A stretch of DNA of 64,000 nucleotides from Larkinella insperata (GCF_026248825.1 NZ_CP110973.1:5353501-5417500), one strand, 5' to 3'. Counted from the first letter of the stretch, positions 17,063 to 27,115 are shown. The notes: generated by a model from the sequence alone, not told the origin. Numbers and translations are program-made.

Positions 17063-17931
17063 GCCATCGTTGGCGGTACGGTTTCTTTCAACCGCGCCAC
17101 CCGAATGCCCGAAAACTGCGGGTTTCTTTTGATGTACTCGGCCAGCGGCTGCTCCGAAATGGCCACTTCGCCGTATTGTGACGAAGCGTGCAACAGGTGC
17201 GCCCGGCGCGTACCGTCCTCGTCCGTTTGCCAGACCACCATGCCGACGTGTTTCATGTCCAGGCCGGGCCGGGCCGCCATCATCATAACAATATCGCCTT
17301 CTTGGAGGCAATTTTCAATGGTCCGAATCTGCCCTCTGGGAATAAACCAGTACCGCTGCTGGCTTATCGCCAGTTCGACCTGCGCGATTTGCTTCCGGAT
17401 TGCCGGTTTTGCAAGCTGCGGGTATTTGTAGGTATATTGGGTCATGTAGGAGATCGGTTTCTTCACCCGGATTCCGCCAATCTGACCGGTTACATCTTCA
17501 ACAATGCCTTTCTGCTCATTATCCAACAGCCATTCCGAGAAATAATGCAGGCGGCTGGCAAACCCATCGATCTGGCCGTTGCGGTACCGGATGCGCGTCA
17601 GATTCTCCCGGAAAAGCCGGTCAAACTGGGCGGTATCTTTTTCATTCGTTAGCTGATGCCGCGACAGGGCCAGCGCCAGGGTGGTTTCCAGAAACGTGGT
17701 GCAGTCGAACGCCCGAAAATCGACTACGAGCTGTTCGGTCTCGTTCTCGTCAAGCGTGTTGCCCGCATAGGGCCGACCCTGGAATGACTTGCTGATGGCC
17801 ACGGCGGTTTCGGCCGGGGTTGGTGCGGGCGCTACCTTTACCTGACGGAGCGAAAAATCGGTAATCGAACGCTGGGCAAATGTATGGGTAAATGGTATGA
17901 CAGCAACCAGACAGGTAAACAGTTTCTTCAT
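17035..17931 (-). CDS. DUF1460 / N-acetylmuramoyl-L-alanine amidase-like secreted protein
   Basis: 298 residues with a signal peptide (TCLVAVIPFTHTFAQ). Family features of the NlpC/P60-related DUF1460 group: the RPYAGNTLDE region, VVDFRAFDCTTFLET with the presumed catalytic Cys, a central Asp/Gly-rich LHYFSEWL region, and GDIVMMMAARPGLDMKHVGMV with the catalytic His. Related proteins cleave muropeptides in the periplasm. Convergent with the GntR gene, overlapping it by 28 bp. Enzyme class is supported; substrate is inferred. Confidence 0.85.
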   Translation of the reverse strand: MKKLFTCLVAVIPFTHTFAQRSITDFSLRQVKVAPAPTPAETAVAISKSFQGRPYAGNTLDENETEQLVVDFRAFDCTTFLETTLALALSRHQLTNEKDTAQFDRLFRENLTRIRYRNGQIDGFASRLHYFSEWLLDNEQKGIVEDVTGQIGGIRVKKPISYMTQYTYKYPQLAKPAIRKQIAQVELAISQQRYWFIPRGQIRTIENCLQEGDIVMMMAARPGLDMKHVGMVVWQTDEDGTRRAHLLHASSQYGEVAISEQPLAEYIKRNPQFSGIRVARLKETVPPTMAYSDARRIN

Positions 17932-18159
17932 TCAGCTACGGTGGTTAAGAAGGCCGTAAGATTAACCGTGAAAATACGAAAAAACGTCAAAGCCTGCAAT
18001 TTTCTCCTATGTTACGACCCAGAAAGCCAGTTCAAGTCACATCCGAACGGAAGCTTTTCCTTGCTGCCCGCTGCCGGACCGGTACCAAATCAAATAAGCT
18101 GGCTCGTTGCCCTCCGGTTTTCCGTCGACACCCCGTTTGCTGCTGAAATTCACCGGCTC

Positions 18160-20031
18160 TTATTTGATCTCCAGCACAAGCACGCTCAGTGGTGGCAACT
18201 CCACCGGCACTCCGGCATTGGCAGCTGCTTTCAACTTGGTCTTGGTCCGGAAAATATCCGTGAAGGAATAGTTTTTTGTGCCGTCCAACTTCATGGTTTT
18301 CCAGGCTTCGATGGGAATGCGGACCGTCGTTTTTGCCGGTTTCTCTTTGTCAAAATTACAGACGATCAAGAGCTTTTGCTTGTCCGAATGCCGCAGGTAG
18401 CTATATAACCGCTGCGGATTGTAGCCCGCACTCTGGCCGTTGTTATTAACGTATTGAAGGTCGTAAAAAGCCCCGGTCCGGATGGCGTGACTGCCGTTAA
18501 CCAACTGGTTGAGCTGCTGGTAGAATTTGCGCAGCTCCTTCTGGTTGTCGGTCAGTTTGCCGCCGTTGAACAGGCCGGGTTTGCCTTCGCTGCCGTTGGT
18601 CCAGGCCTGGTATTCCGGAATGCCCCAATAATCGAAAATGGTTGTGCGGCCGTCTTCGCCCTGAAAACCCTCGGCCTGCGTCGGGTTCACGCCCAACTCC
18701 TGCCCGAAATAAATCATCATCGGGCCGGTATGCAGCGTGGCCGACAGGGTCATGGCCGGAACCGCCGTCCACGGATCGTGGGCGAAAAAGCGGGACGCAA
18801 TGCGCTGTTCATCGTGGTTTTCCAGAAACCGCAGCATGTGGTTTGCGTAGTCGCCCGATTCCTGCTGCCACACACGGGTGATGTTCTCCGTTGTGCCCTT
18901 GCCCTCCATGAGTTCCCGAACCGCATCGTACAGCCCGACTTTGTCGTAGAGGTAATCGAACTTGCCGGTAAAAATATAGTTGCGGTATTGCTGCGGATTG
19001 TAAATTTCGGCGATAAAAATGATGCCCGGCCTGGCGGCTTTTACCTGCGGAATGGCCCAGCCCCAGAATTCGACCGGCACCATCTCGGCCATGTCGCACC
19101 GAAAACCATCGACACCCTTTCCGGCCCAGAACAACAGAATGTCCCGCATTTTGGTCCAGGTCGACGGCACGGGCTCGAAGTGGGCCTGGCGGTTGTTGAG
19201 GTAATCGACGCCGTAGTTGAGCTTGGTGGTTTCAAACCAGTCGTTGATGCCCGGTTGGGCACTAAATACGTCGTTACCGGTCGCTTTGGCCGGGTTCTCC
19301 CCGTAGGGCGCATCCGGCGTTTCGGGCGTAACGACACCCGCCGGAACCTGAAACGGTTGACCGGGCAGGTAGTAAAAATTATTCTGCGGATCGAACGCTT
19401 TGCCCGCATCGTCTCCCTCGCCCAGATCCTGAACCCCCGCGGGTTTGGCATCCGAATAGTACTGCCGGGCCACGTGGTTGGGCACGAAATCAATAATAAC
19501 CTTCAGATCGTTGGCGTGCGAACGCTTCAGCAAATCTTCAAACTCCTGCATCCGGTTCTTAACGTCAACGGCCAGATCGGGATTGACATCGTAGTAATCC
19601 TTGATGGCGTACGGCGAACCGGCCCGCCCTTTCACCACCGCCGGATGGTCTTTCCGAATCCCGAAAGCCGAGTAGTCGGTCATCAGCGCGTGTTCAACAA
19701 TGCCGGTGTACCACACGTGCGAGACGCCAAACTTTTTCAGTTCCTGCAGGGCTTTGGCCGTGATGTCGTTGAACTTCCCAACACCGTTTTCATCCCGACT
19801 GCCCCAGGGCTTGTTGGTCGTGTTCTGGTTGCCGAAAAGACGCGTGAAAATTTGGTAGATAACGAGTTTGTCTGATTTCTCTTCTTGCGGTTCGGAGGTA
19901 TCCATGCGAAACAGAATGGGTTCATGAGCCAGGCCCGCAACGGTTTGCAGCAGGCCCGTGGCAACCAGCGCGGAGGTAAACGTCCGTCGGTTGATGGTTA
20001 ACGATTGGTCGACCGGTTTACGGGTCTTCAT
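18160..20031 (-). CDS. Secreted alpha-amylase family glycosidase (GH13), putative Tat substrate
   Basis: 623 residues from the ATG at 20031; the frame's further upstream TTG is not needed. The N-terminus has TINRRTFTSALVATGLLQTV, a twin-arginine-type signal. All four GH13 regions are visible: DFVPNHV, GFRCDMAEMV with the nucleophilic Asp, IFIAEIYNP with the acid/base Glu, and FLENHDEQR. It is expected to hydrolyse alpha-1,4-glucan outside the cytoplasm. Divergent from the second GH13 gene with a 139-bp shared promoter region, and part of the starch/maltose block. Confidence 0.92.
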   Translation of the reverse strand: MKTRKPVDQSLTINRRTFTSALVATGLLQTVAGLAHEPILFRMDTSEPQEEKSDKLVIYQIFTRLFGNQNTTNKPWGSRDENGVGKFNDITAKALQELKKFGVSHVWYTGIVEHALMTDYSAFGIRKDHPAVVKGRAGSPYAIKDYYDVNPDLAVDVKNRMQEFEDLLKRSHANDLKVIIDFVPNHVARQYYSDAKPAGVQDLGEGDDAGKAFDPQNNFYYLPGQPFQVPAGVVTPETPDAPYGENPAKATGNDVFSAQPGINDWFETTKLNYGVDYLNNRQAHFEPVPSTWTKMRDILLFWAGKGVDGFRCDMAEMVPVEFWGWAIPQVKAARPGIIFIAEIYNPQQYRNYIFTGKFDYLYDKVGLYDAVRELMEGKGTTENITRVWQQESGDYANHMLRFLENHDEQRIASRFFAHDPWTAVPAMTLSATLHTGPMMIYFGQELGVNPTQAEGFQGEDGRTTIFDYWGIPEYQAWTNGSEGKPGLFNGGKLTDNQKELRKFYQQLNQLVNGSHAIRTGAFYDLQYVNNNGQSAGYNPQRLYSYLRHSDKQKLLIVCNFDKEKPAKTTVRIPIEAWKTMKLDGTKNYSFTDIFRTKTKLKAAANAGVPVELPPLSVLVLEIK

Positions 20032-20170
20032 GGTCAAGATACAAATTTGTGCCTAGCTCCCAGACCCGTCTGGTCGGATTCGGTTGCAAATTCGAAAACT
20101 ACTGGCAAAATGAAAAGAATTCCTTTATTTTGACATATTGTTGGCCTAATTGCCAACACCTGCTAACCGT

Positions 20171-22048
20171 ATGAATCGTTTTTTTATCGCCCTTTTTTTC
20201 CTTACTCTGCTAGCCATTGCTGGCTCCCGCGCCCAAACCGCATCCATTCAGCGCATCGATCCGACCAATTGGTGGGTGGGCATGAAAAACCAAAATCTAC
20301 AACTGATGGTCTACGGCCCCCAAGCCGGGGCCATGACGTACACCATCAACTATCCGGGCGTCAAACTGATTAAAACGCACAAAGCCGAAAACCCCGATTT
20401 TGCCTTTCTGGACGTGGTAATCTCCCCGACTGCCAAGCCCGGCACGTTTCGGGTAACCGGAAAAAACGGCTCTCAAACCGTATCCCGCCCGTATGAACTG
20501 AAACCCCGGACTACCGGCCCCAAAGGTCAGGGCGTTTCGGCCGCGGATTTCATCTACCTGATCATGCCCGACCGCTTTGCCAACGGCGACCCCTCTAACG
20601 ATGCCTTTCCCGACATGCTCGACCCGAAAGCCGACCGGTCGGTCCCCCACCTGCGGCACGGTGGCGACTTGCAGGGCATTGCCAACCACCTCGACTATTT
20701 GCAGGATCTGGGCGTCACGGCGGTCTGGATGACGCCAGTGCTGGTCAACGACGAATCGCTGAAGCAGGAAGCTCCCGACCGGATGCAGGCTGGCTACCAC
20801 GGTTACCATTTTACGGATCATTACCAGATCGACAAGCGGTTTGGCGGCAGCGAGGGCTACCGGAAGTTCGCCCAGACGCTCCACCAGCGCGGCCTGAAAC
20901 TCGTGCAGGATGCCGTCTACAACCACGTCAGCGACGACCACTGGCTCTATAAGCATCAACCGTTCAAAGACTGGTTCAATCAGTGGCCCGGCTACACCGG
21001 CAGCTCACACAAGGAACAGGCGCTGTATGACCCCTACGCATCAGCTGCGGACCGTAAACTGCTCCTTGATGGCTGGTTTACCCCGTTTCTGCCCGATTTG
21101 AACCTGCGCAATCCGTTTCTGGCCACGTACCTGATTCAGCACGCCATCTGGTGTACGGAGCTGTTTTCGCTGGATGCCTGGCGGGTTGACACCTACAAAT
21201 ACAACGATCTGAACTTCCTGAACCGCTGCAACCAGGCTTTAATGACGGAATTTCCCCGAATCCACATTTTTGGTGAATCCTGGGTGGGCAGCCCGGTTGC
21301 GCAGGCGTTTTTTGTCAAAAATAAAATTGACCAGCCGTTCAAATCCAATCAGCCGGGCGGCCTGGATTTTGTGCTGTACGACGCAACCCATGCCGCCCTG
21401 CGCGAAGAGTTTGGCTGGGATACGGGCGTCAACCGGTTTTATCAGGCCCTGACAACGGACGGTTTGTACGCCGATCCACAGAAACTGGTTACCTTCCTGG
21501 AAAATCACGATACCGACCGGTTTTTGTCGGTGATTGGGGAGGATCTGGAAAAATATAAAATGGGCGTGACCTGGCTGCTCACCACCCGCGGAATTCCGTC
21601 CTGGTATTACGGCACGGAGGTGCTGATGAAAAACACCAAGAATCCGTCGGATGCGGAGGTGCGCCGGGATTTTCCGGGCGGTTTCCCCGGCGACAAAGAG
21701 GATAAGTTTACCGTTGCCGGACGGAATAAAAGGGAAAACGAAGCCTTCGACTTTGTAAAAAAACTGGCGAATTACCGGAAGACCACCCCGACGCTGCAAA
21801 CCGGCAAACTGATGCAGTACGTTCCCCAGTTAGGGACCTACGTCTATTTCCGGTACGACAACGCCAAAACCGTTATGGTTGCGACCAATTCGACCCATCA
21901 GGAAATTGAACTGGATACGAAACGGTTTGCCGAGCGGATGACGGGCTTTACCAAAGCGCGCAACGTGCTAACCGATGAAACGATTGACAACCTTTCGTTC
22001 GTGAAATTACCCGCCAGAACGGCGGTGGTGCTGGAATTGAGCAAATAA
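20171..22048 (+). CDS. SusA-like neopullulanase / cyclomaltodextrinase (GH13)
   Basis: 625 residues from the ATG at 20171, which gives a clean signal peptide (IALFFLTLLAIAGSRAQ). An N-terminal Ig-like cyclomaltodextrinase domain covers residues ~25-125 (IDPTNWWVGMKNQNLQLMVY). The GH13 barrel follows with DAVYNHV, AWRVDTYKYND, HIFGESWVGS and FLENHDTDRF, carrying all catalytic residues. Homologues such as SusA act in the periplasm on maltodextrins. It heads the plus-strand set pgmB - DinB - GH65, so its products would feed maltose phosphorylase. Confidence 0.92.
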   Translation: MNRFFIALFFLTLLAIAGSRAQTASIQRIDPTNWWVGMKNQNLQLMVYGPQAGAMTYTINYPGVKLIKTHKAENPDFAFLDVVISPTAKPGTFRVTGKNGSQTVSRPYELKPRTTGPKGQGVSAADFIYLIMPDRFANGDPSNDAFPDMLDPKADRSVPHLRHGGDLQGIANHLDYLQDLGVTAVWMTPVLVNDESLKQEAPDRMQAGYHGYHFTDHYQIDKRFGGSEGYRKFAQTLHQRGLKLVQDAVYNHVSDDHWLYKHQPFKDWFNQWPGYTGSSHKEQALYDPYASAADRKLLLDGWFTPFLPDLNLRNPFLATYLIQHAIWCTELFSLDAWRVDTYKYNDLNFLNRCNQALMTEFPRIHIFGESWVGSPVAQAFFVKNKIDQPFKSNQPGGLDFVLYDATHAALREEFGWDTGVNRFYQALTTDGLYADPQKLVTFLENHDTDRFLSVIGEDLEKYKMGVTWLLTTRGIPSWYYGTEVLMKNTKNPSDAEVRRDFPGGFPGDKEDKFTVAGRNKRENEAFDFVKKLANYRKTTPTLQTGKLMQYVPQLGTYVYFRYDNAKTVMVATNSTHQEIELDTKRFAERMTGFTKARNVLTDETIDNLSFVKLPARTAVVLELSK

Positions 22049-22132
22049 GAAGGCCCTGATAAAAAGTGTGAACGGGATTTGAAAGTCTGTTTTTATCACT
22101 TTATTGCGGCATTCAACCTGAACGAACCACAA

Positions 22133-22795
22133 ATGCCCATAAAAGCCTTACTGTTTGACCTTGACGGCGTCATTGTCGATACCGCCATTTTTCATTACCA
22201 GGCCTGGCGACGCATGGCCAACAGCCTCGGATTTGACATTACGGAGGAATTCAATGAACAGTTGAAGGGCATCAGCCGCACCGAATCGCTGGACATTATT
22301 CTGGCGCACGGCGGACTGGTACTTTCCGACGAGAAGAAAGCCGAACTGGCCGCCCAGAAAAACGAGTGGTACCTCGAACTGGTTTCGCAGATGACCCCCG
22401 CGAACATTCTGCCGGGGGTGACGGACTTCTTCGCCCAGGTCAAAGCCGCCGGGCTGAAAACGGCCCTGGGGTCGGTGAGCAAAAACGCCCGGCTGATTCT
22501 GGAGCGCATCGGAATGCTCGACGACTTCGACGCCATTATTGACGGTACTAAGATCAGCCGCGGCAAACCCGACCCCGAGGTGTTTCTGAAAGGTGCCGCC
22601 GAAACCAAGGCGCAGCCGGACGAATGCGTGGTGTTTGAAGACGCCGTAGCCGGAATTGAAGCGGCCAAACGGGGCGGTATGCTGGCCGTAGGCATTGGCG
22701 AACCAGCGGTTCTGACGTGGGCGGATCTGGTCGTTGGCTCCCTGGCGGACCTTACCCTGGACGAAGTGTTAACGCTAGCGCCCACGCATCGCTAG
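22133..22795 (+). CDS. pgmB: Beta-phosphoglucomutase
   Basis: 220 residues, HAD superfamily. It converts beta-glucose-1-phosphate to glucose-6-phosphate. Motifs: LLFDLDGVIVDTAIFHYQAW with the Asp nucleophile and acid/base Asp, GISRTESLDII of the cap domain, the SVSKNA Ser, and RGKPDPEVFLKGA with FEDAVAGIEAA. The ATG at 22133 fits the HAD start. It lies between the SusA-like enzyme and the GH65 phosphorylase; this pairing is diagnostic for the maltose phosphorylase route. Confidence 0.95.
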   Translation: MPIKALLFDLDGVIVDTAIFHYQAWRRMANSLGFDITEEFNEQLKGISRTESLDIILAHGGLVLSDEKKAELAAQKNEWYLELVSQMTPANILPGVTDFFAQVKAAGLKTALGSVSKNARLILERIGMLDDFDAIIDGTKISRGKPDPEVFLKGAAETKAQPDECVVFEDAVAGIEAAKRGGMLAVGIGEPAVLTWADLVVGSLADLTLDEVLTLAPTHR

Positions 22796-22818
22796 CGGTA
22801 TCAAAAGAAACGAAAACC

Positions 22819-23391
22819 ATGCAAAAACTCGAAACGGCCCAACAGCTTCAGGAGCGAATCAGGGCGGTTCTGGCGACCGTTGAGCGGGAGTTTCGGCCCC
22901 TGAGCGACGAGCAACTCAACTGGAAACCGGATACGCGGCAGTGGAGCATTACCCAGTGTTTGCAGCACCTGAACCTGGCCGAACGGTTTTACATCCGCAA
23001 CCTCCAGAAAAAAGTCGACGACCTGGGTCTGATCCAAACCAACCCGACCGATCAGGCGCTACAAGCCGGTCTGGCGGGCCGGTTGCTGCGCTACGCTGTC
23101 GATCCGAACACCACCATGAAATTGCCCACGGTTTCGTTTATGAAGCCCCGCCATGATCTGAACGCCCGGGACGTAATGCAGCAGTTTATCGAATTGCAGC
23201 AGCTCTTGCACGATTTACTCGATAAAGCCACGTACCTCGACTGGAACCGTGAAAGGCTGATGACGCTGTTTGGCAACTGGCTTAAAATCAACCTGGGGGA
23301 TGCCTTTCTGATGCTTGTTGCCCACAGCGAACGGCACATCAATCAGGCCCTGCGGGTGAAACAACAGGCCGCCGGAACCTCATCAAACTAG
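22819..23391 (+). CDS. DinB family protein
   Basis: 190 residues, a four-helix-bundle DinB/DUF664-like protein. Candidate metal ligands are the His in ITQCLQHLNLAE and the His pair region MLVAHSERHINQ near the C-terminus. No signal peptide. The ATG at 22819 is chosen because upstream in-frame codons lie inside pgmB. It sits within the maltose operon between pgmB and GH65, where its role is unclear; DinB proteins are frequently metal-dependent thiol transferases of unknown substrate. Confidence 0.85.
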   Translation: MQKLETAQQLQERIRAVLATVEREFRPLSDEQLNWKPDTRQWSITQCLQHLNLAERFYIRNLQKKVDDLGLIQTNPTDQALQAGLAGRLLRYAVDPNTTMKLPTVSFMKPRHDLNARDVMQQFIELQQLLHDLLDKATYLDWNRERLMTLFGNWLKINLGDAFLMLVAHSERHINQALRVKQQAAGTSSN

Positions 23392-23479
23392 TCGTTGAAC
23401 GTGCCGATTGGCCGCTAAATTGCAGAATACCGTCTATGGATGGCTTGTCACCCAAAGATTTTATAAACCCAGTATTCGG

Positions 23480-25813
23480 ATGAAACAGTATTTGAAGCAC
23501 GACCCCTGGTTAATTATTGAAGAAGATTTCCACCGCAACTACAACGAAATCACGGAAAGCGTCATGAGTCTAGGCAACGGACGCATGGGCCAACGGGGCA
23601 ATTTTGAGGAACATTTCTCGGGTAAAACCTTGCAGGGCAACTACGTTGCGGGCGTGTATTACCCCGACAAAACCCGGGTGGGCTGGTGGAAAAACGGATA
23701 TCCCGAATACTTCGCCAAAGTCCTGAACGCGGCCAACTGGATCGGTATCGACATCACGGTTGAATACGAAACCCTCGACCTGAACACCTGCGAAGTGCGC
23801 GATTTTCGGCGGGTGCTGAACATGCGGGAAGGGTACCTCGAACGGTCGTTCGTGGCGATTCTGAGGAGCGGAAAAGAGCTTCAGGTGAACGTTAAACGGT
23901 TTTGCTCGATTGTCGACGACGAAGCCGGGGCCATTCGCTACAGCCTGACGCCCCTGAACTTTGACGCCAAGATTACCGTCGAACCGTACATCGACGGCAA
24001 CATCCGCAACCGGGATTCCAACTACGACGAGACATTCTGGGACGAGGTGCGGAAGGAAACCGCCTACGGTGAAGGCTACATCGAACTGCGCACCCGCAAA
24101 ACCGGCTTCCACGTCTGCTCGGGCATGTGCGTCGAAATTGAGCAGGACGGCGTTCGGATTGATTTTCAGTCGCAGCCCATTCGCCGGGAAAAATACGTGG
24201 CCAACCGCATGACGCTCGATTGCCAGCAGGGCCAGGAAACCGTTCTTTATAAATACGCCGTCAACCTGTCGTCGCTCAATTACGATTCGGATTATATTGT
24301 TGCCGAGGCCCACAAATCCATTCAGCGCATCACCCGGAAAGGGTTTGACCGGATGCTGCTCGATCAGCAGCAGGCCTGGGCCGACAAATGGAAGACGAAT
24401 GACATTACCATTGAAGGGGACGCTGCGGCCCAGCAGGGCATCCGGTTCTGCATTTTCCAGCTCAACCAGACGTATACCGGCGAAGACGAGCGTTTGAACA
24501 TCGGTCCGAAAGGCTTCACCGGCGAAAAATACGGCGGCTCCACCTATTGGGACACCGAAGCCTACTGCCTGCCGTTCTACCTGTCTACCGCCGATCAGAA
24601 GGTGAGCCGTAACCTGTTGCGGTACCGGTACAAACACCTGGAAAAAGCCATCGAGAATGCCCGCAAGCTCGGATTCAAAGCCGGGGCTGCGCTTTACCCG
24701 ATGGTGACGATGAACGGCGAGGAATGCCATAACGAGTGGGAAATCACGTTCGAAGAGATTCACCGCAACGGAGCCATTGCCCACGCCGTTTATGATTACG
24801 TGCGGTATACGGGCGATGAGAATTACCTGGTTGAATACGGTCTGGAAGTGCTGATTGCCATCAGCCGGTTCTGGAGCCAGCGCGTTAACTGGTCGGAAGC
24901 CAAGCAGCAGTACGTGATGCTGGGCGTTACCGGCCCGAATGAGTACGAAAACAACGTCAACAACAACTGGTACACCAACTACCTGGCCGCCTGGACGTTG
25001 CGCTACACCATCGAAACCGTCGGCCGCGTGAAGGAACTGAACCCTGAGAGGTTCAACGAGTTGTGCGACCGGATTCACTTCCGTGAAGAAAAGGAAATTG
25101 CGACAGCGAAGCACATCATCGACCACATGCACTTTCCCTACGACGAAAACCGGCAGGTGTTTCTGCAACAGGATTCGTTTCTGGACAAGGAACTGATGAC
25201 CGTCAGCGAGATTCCCAAAGGCCAGCGGCCGCTCAACCAGCACTGGTCGTGGGATCGGATTCTGCGCTCGTGCTTCATCAAACAGGCCGATGTGCTGCAA
25301 GGCATTTACTTTTTCGAGGACGATTTCGACGAGGAAACCATTCGCCGGAACTTCGATTTCTACGAACCCATGACCGTTCACGAATCGTCGCTTTCGCCCT
25401 GCGTCCACTCGGTGCTGGCCTCGAAGCTGGGCATGAAAGACAAAGCCTACGAAATGTACCTGCGCACGGCCCGGCTGGACCTCGACGATTACAACAACGA
25501 TACGGAAGACGGCTGCCACATAACCTCGATGGCCGGAAGCTGGCTGGCCGTGGTAAAAGGCTTCGGCGGCTTGCGGATCAAGGACGACCAGGTGGTGCTT
25601 ACCCCCTACTGCCCGGACAATTGGGAATCACTGGCCTTCAAAATTCGCTTCCGGGGCGCTTTGCTGGAAGTGAAAGTAACGCAGAACGAGGTGTCGGTGG
25701 AGAATTTTTCGGGCCAAACGGCCGAGATTGTCGTCTTCGGCGAATCGATGTCGCTGGCCGGCAAGAGTCAGAAAGCGTTTAAACGATCGGCCCTCGCACC
25801 GGAATCGAACTAG
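23480..25813 (+). CDS. Glycoside hydrolase family 65, maltose phosphorylase
   Basis: 777 residues, full length for GH65 and lacking a signal peptide, hence cytosolic. It phosphorolyses maltose to glucose and beta-glucose-1-phosphate, which pgmB upstream consumes. Visible: N-terminal MSLGNGRMGQRGNFEEHF, the catalytic Glu in GVTGPNEYENNVNNNWY, KQADVLQGIYFF, and the phosphate-binding ESSLSPCVHS. Specificity for maltose rather than trehalose or kojibiose is inferred from pgmB and the amylases. A large opposite-strand ORF (23570-25519) is a shadow of the codon bias. A strong terminator follows. Confidence 0.93.
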   Translation: MKQYLKHDPWLIIEEDFHRNYNEITESVMSLGNGRMGQRGNFEEHFSGKTLQGNYVAGVYYPDKTRVGWWKNGYPEYFAKVLNAANWIGIDITVEYETLDLNTCEVRDFRRVLNMREGYLERSFVAILRSGKELQVNVKRFCSIVDDEAGAIRYSLTPLNFDAKITVEPYIDGNIRNRDSNYDETFWDEVRKETAYGEGYIELRTRKTGFHVCSGMCVEIEQDGVRIDFQSQPIRREKYVANRMTLDCQQGQETVLYKYAVNLSSLNYDSDYIVAEAHKSIQRITRKGFDRMLLDQQQAWADKWKTNDITIEGDAAAQQGIRFCIFQLNQTYTGEDERLNIGPKGFTGEKYGGSTYWDTEAYCLPFYLSTADQKVSRNLLRYRYKHLEKAIENARKLGFKAGAALYPMVTMNGEECHNEWEITFEEIHRNGAIAHAVYDYVRYTGDENYLVEYGLEVLIAISRFWSQRVNWSEAKQQYVMLGVTGPNEYENNVNNNWYTNYLAAWTLRYTIETVGRVKELNPERFNELCDRIHFREEKEIATAKHIIDHMHFPYDENRQVFLQQDSFLDKELMTVSEIPKGQRPLNQHWSWDRILRSCFIKQADVLQGIYFFEDDFDEETIRRNFDFYEPMTVHESSLSPCVHSVLASKLGMKDKAYEMYLRTARLDLDDYNNDTEDGCHITSMAGSWLAVVKGFGGLRIKDDQVVLTPYCPDNWESLAFKIRFRGALLEVKVTQNEVSVENFSGQTAEIVVFGESMSLAGKSQKAFKRSALAPESN

Positions 25814-25837
25814 TTTTCTTTGTGCTATTTTTCAATC

Positions 25838-25877
25838 ATGCCCCCGGCGGTCACCCATCCGGGGGCATTTTATTTTA
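25838..25877 (+). terminator. Intrinsic terminator after the maltose operon
   Basis: ATGCCCCCGG (25838-25847) pairs with CCGGGGGCAT (25859-25868), followed by TTTTATTTTA. It closes the GH65 transcript. Confidence 0.9.
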
Positions 25878-26146
25878 GCGACGAACCGGCAATGAATGCA
25901 TCCTGACAGCTGGGTACGTGCGAGCGGCTTCAACGGTTTGGCAAGAAACAGACCCGCGAAATCCAGCGTACTTGTAACGCCGTGTTTTAGGCGCAGGGCC
26001 GTCTTTTCAGACCGACACGTGGGTTTGCAGCCGGAAACAACACCCCCGTTTTTACCTATGCATTCCGGTATTCTGTTTACTTTGCGGCCTGTCCGGCTGG
26101 CAATACCCATCCTACCAGGCAAGGCGACTTTTACCTAAACCGTCCG
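25878..26146. other. Intergenic region before the nucleoside hydrolase
   Basis: After the GH65 terminator this stretch has no convincing ORF. Close to its right end TTACTTTG (about 26076-26083) is a near match to the TAnnTTTG promoter element, about 65 bp before the nucleoside hydrolase ATG. Nothing else was recognised. Confidence 0.4.
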
Positions 26147-27115
26147 ATGCGCATCTCATTTTTCCTCCTGACCACCCTGCTGTTTAGGGGTTTGTCCTTC
26201 ATCTCCTCCCCCGATTTCGCCCAACCGCCGGTACCGGTTATTCTGGACACCGACATGGACTCGGATGTAGACGATGTGGGTGCACTGGCCATGCTCCACG
26301 CTTACGAACGGGCCGGGAAAGTCAACATACTGGGCGTGATTGTCACCAGTGACGAAGTAAACAGTGCCGCCTGTACGGACGCCATCAACACTTTCTTCGG
26401 ACGGGGTACTCTTCCCATTGGGGTCAGTCAGCGGGATTCCCTGAAGAGTTTTTCGAAGTATACACAGGCCGTTGCGCAGGCGTTTCCGCATCAGATAACG
26501 AACCGCACGGCCGAAGCCGCCACGAGCGTGTACCGGCGTTTGCTGGCGGCCCAGCCCGACGGCAGCGTGGTCATCATCACCATTGGCCACCTGACGAGTC
26601 TGAGCCGGTTGCTTCATTCCGGCCCGGATGCCGCCAGTCCGCTGGATGGTCGGGCGCTGGTGGCTCGGAAAGTAAAACGTTGGTCGTGCATGGGTGGTCA
26701 GTTCCCCAACGGCAAGGAAGCCAACTTTTACCGCCCCGACCCCGCTTCGACCGTCGACTGCTTGAGTACGTGGACCCTGCCCGTAACGTTTGCGGGGTGG
26801 GAAGTGGGTCAGCAGATCGTGACCGGCGGCTCGGCTTTTCGGGAACGTTGCTCCGCTCAAAGTCCCGTTTACCGGGGATACGAACAATACAACGGTTTTC
26901 AGGGCCGGGCCAGTTGGGATCAGGTCGCCGTGCTGGAAGCCGTCGAAGGTCTTGAACCCTATTTTTCAGCCGAAAACGGGCAGTGCGTCGTGGCTGCGGA
27001 CGGCAGCAACCAATGGCAGCCCACGTCCCAAACTAACCACCGGTATTTAAAAATTAAGGGTTCACCCGAAGCGATTCAAAAACGAATCGAAACGCTGATG
27101 CTGGGGGGGTGGTGA
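26147..27115 (+). CDS. Secreted nucleoside hydrolase (inosine-uridine preferring type)
   Basis: 322 residues. A hydrophobic N-terminus (ISFFLLTTLLFRGLSFISS) suggests export. The calcium/ribose-binding signature is intact as LDTDMDSDVDDVGALAML at about 32-49. Further family features are VIITIGHLTSLSRLL and a region around WEVGQQIVTG. It should cleave the N-glycosidic bond of nucleosides; extracytoplasmic location suggests scavenging. The C-terminal third diverges from characterised enzymes, so substrate preference is open. Convergent with the 27124 gene, eight bases apart. Confidence 0.85.
   Translation: MRISFFLLTTLLFRGLSFISSPDFAQPPVPVILDTDMDSDVDDVGALAMLHAYERAGKVNILGVIVTSDEVNSAACTDAINTFFGRGTLPIGVSQRDSLKSFSKYTQAVAQAFPHQITNRTAEAATSVYRRLLAAQPDGSVVIITIGHLTSLSRLLHSGPDAASPLDGRALVARKVKRWSCMGGQFPNGKEANFYRPDPASTVDCLSTWTLPVTFAGWEVGQQIVTGGSAFRERCSAQSPVYRGYEQYNGFQGRASWDQVAVLEAVEGLEPYFSAENGQCVVAADGSNQWQPTSQTNHRYLKIKGSPEAIQKRIETLMLGGW

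Noticed and set aside
18454..19875. 473-codon ORF antisense to the GH13 gene
   Set aside because: Complete overlap with a gene carrying all four GH13 regions; no recognisable domain in the reverse frame.
23570..25519. 649-codon ORF antisense to the GH65 gene
   Set aside because: Lies wholly within the GH65 gene, whose motifs are intact; the reverse frame is open because of codon bias and shows no domain.
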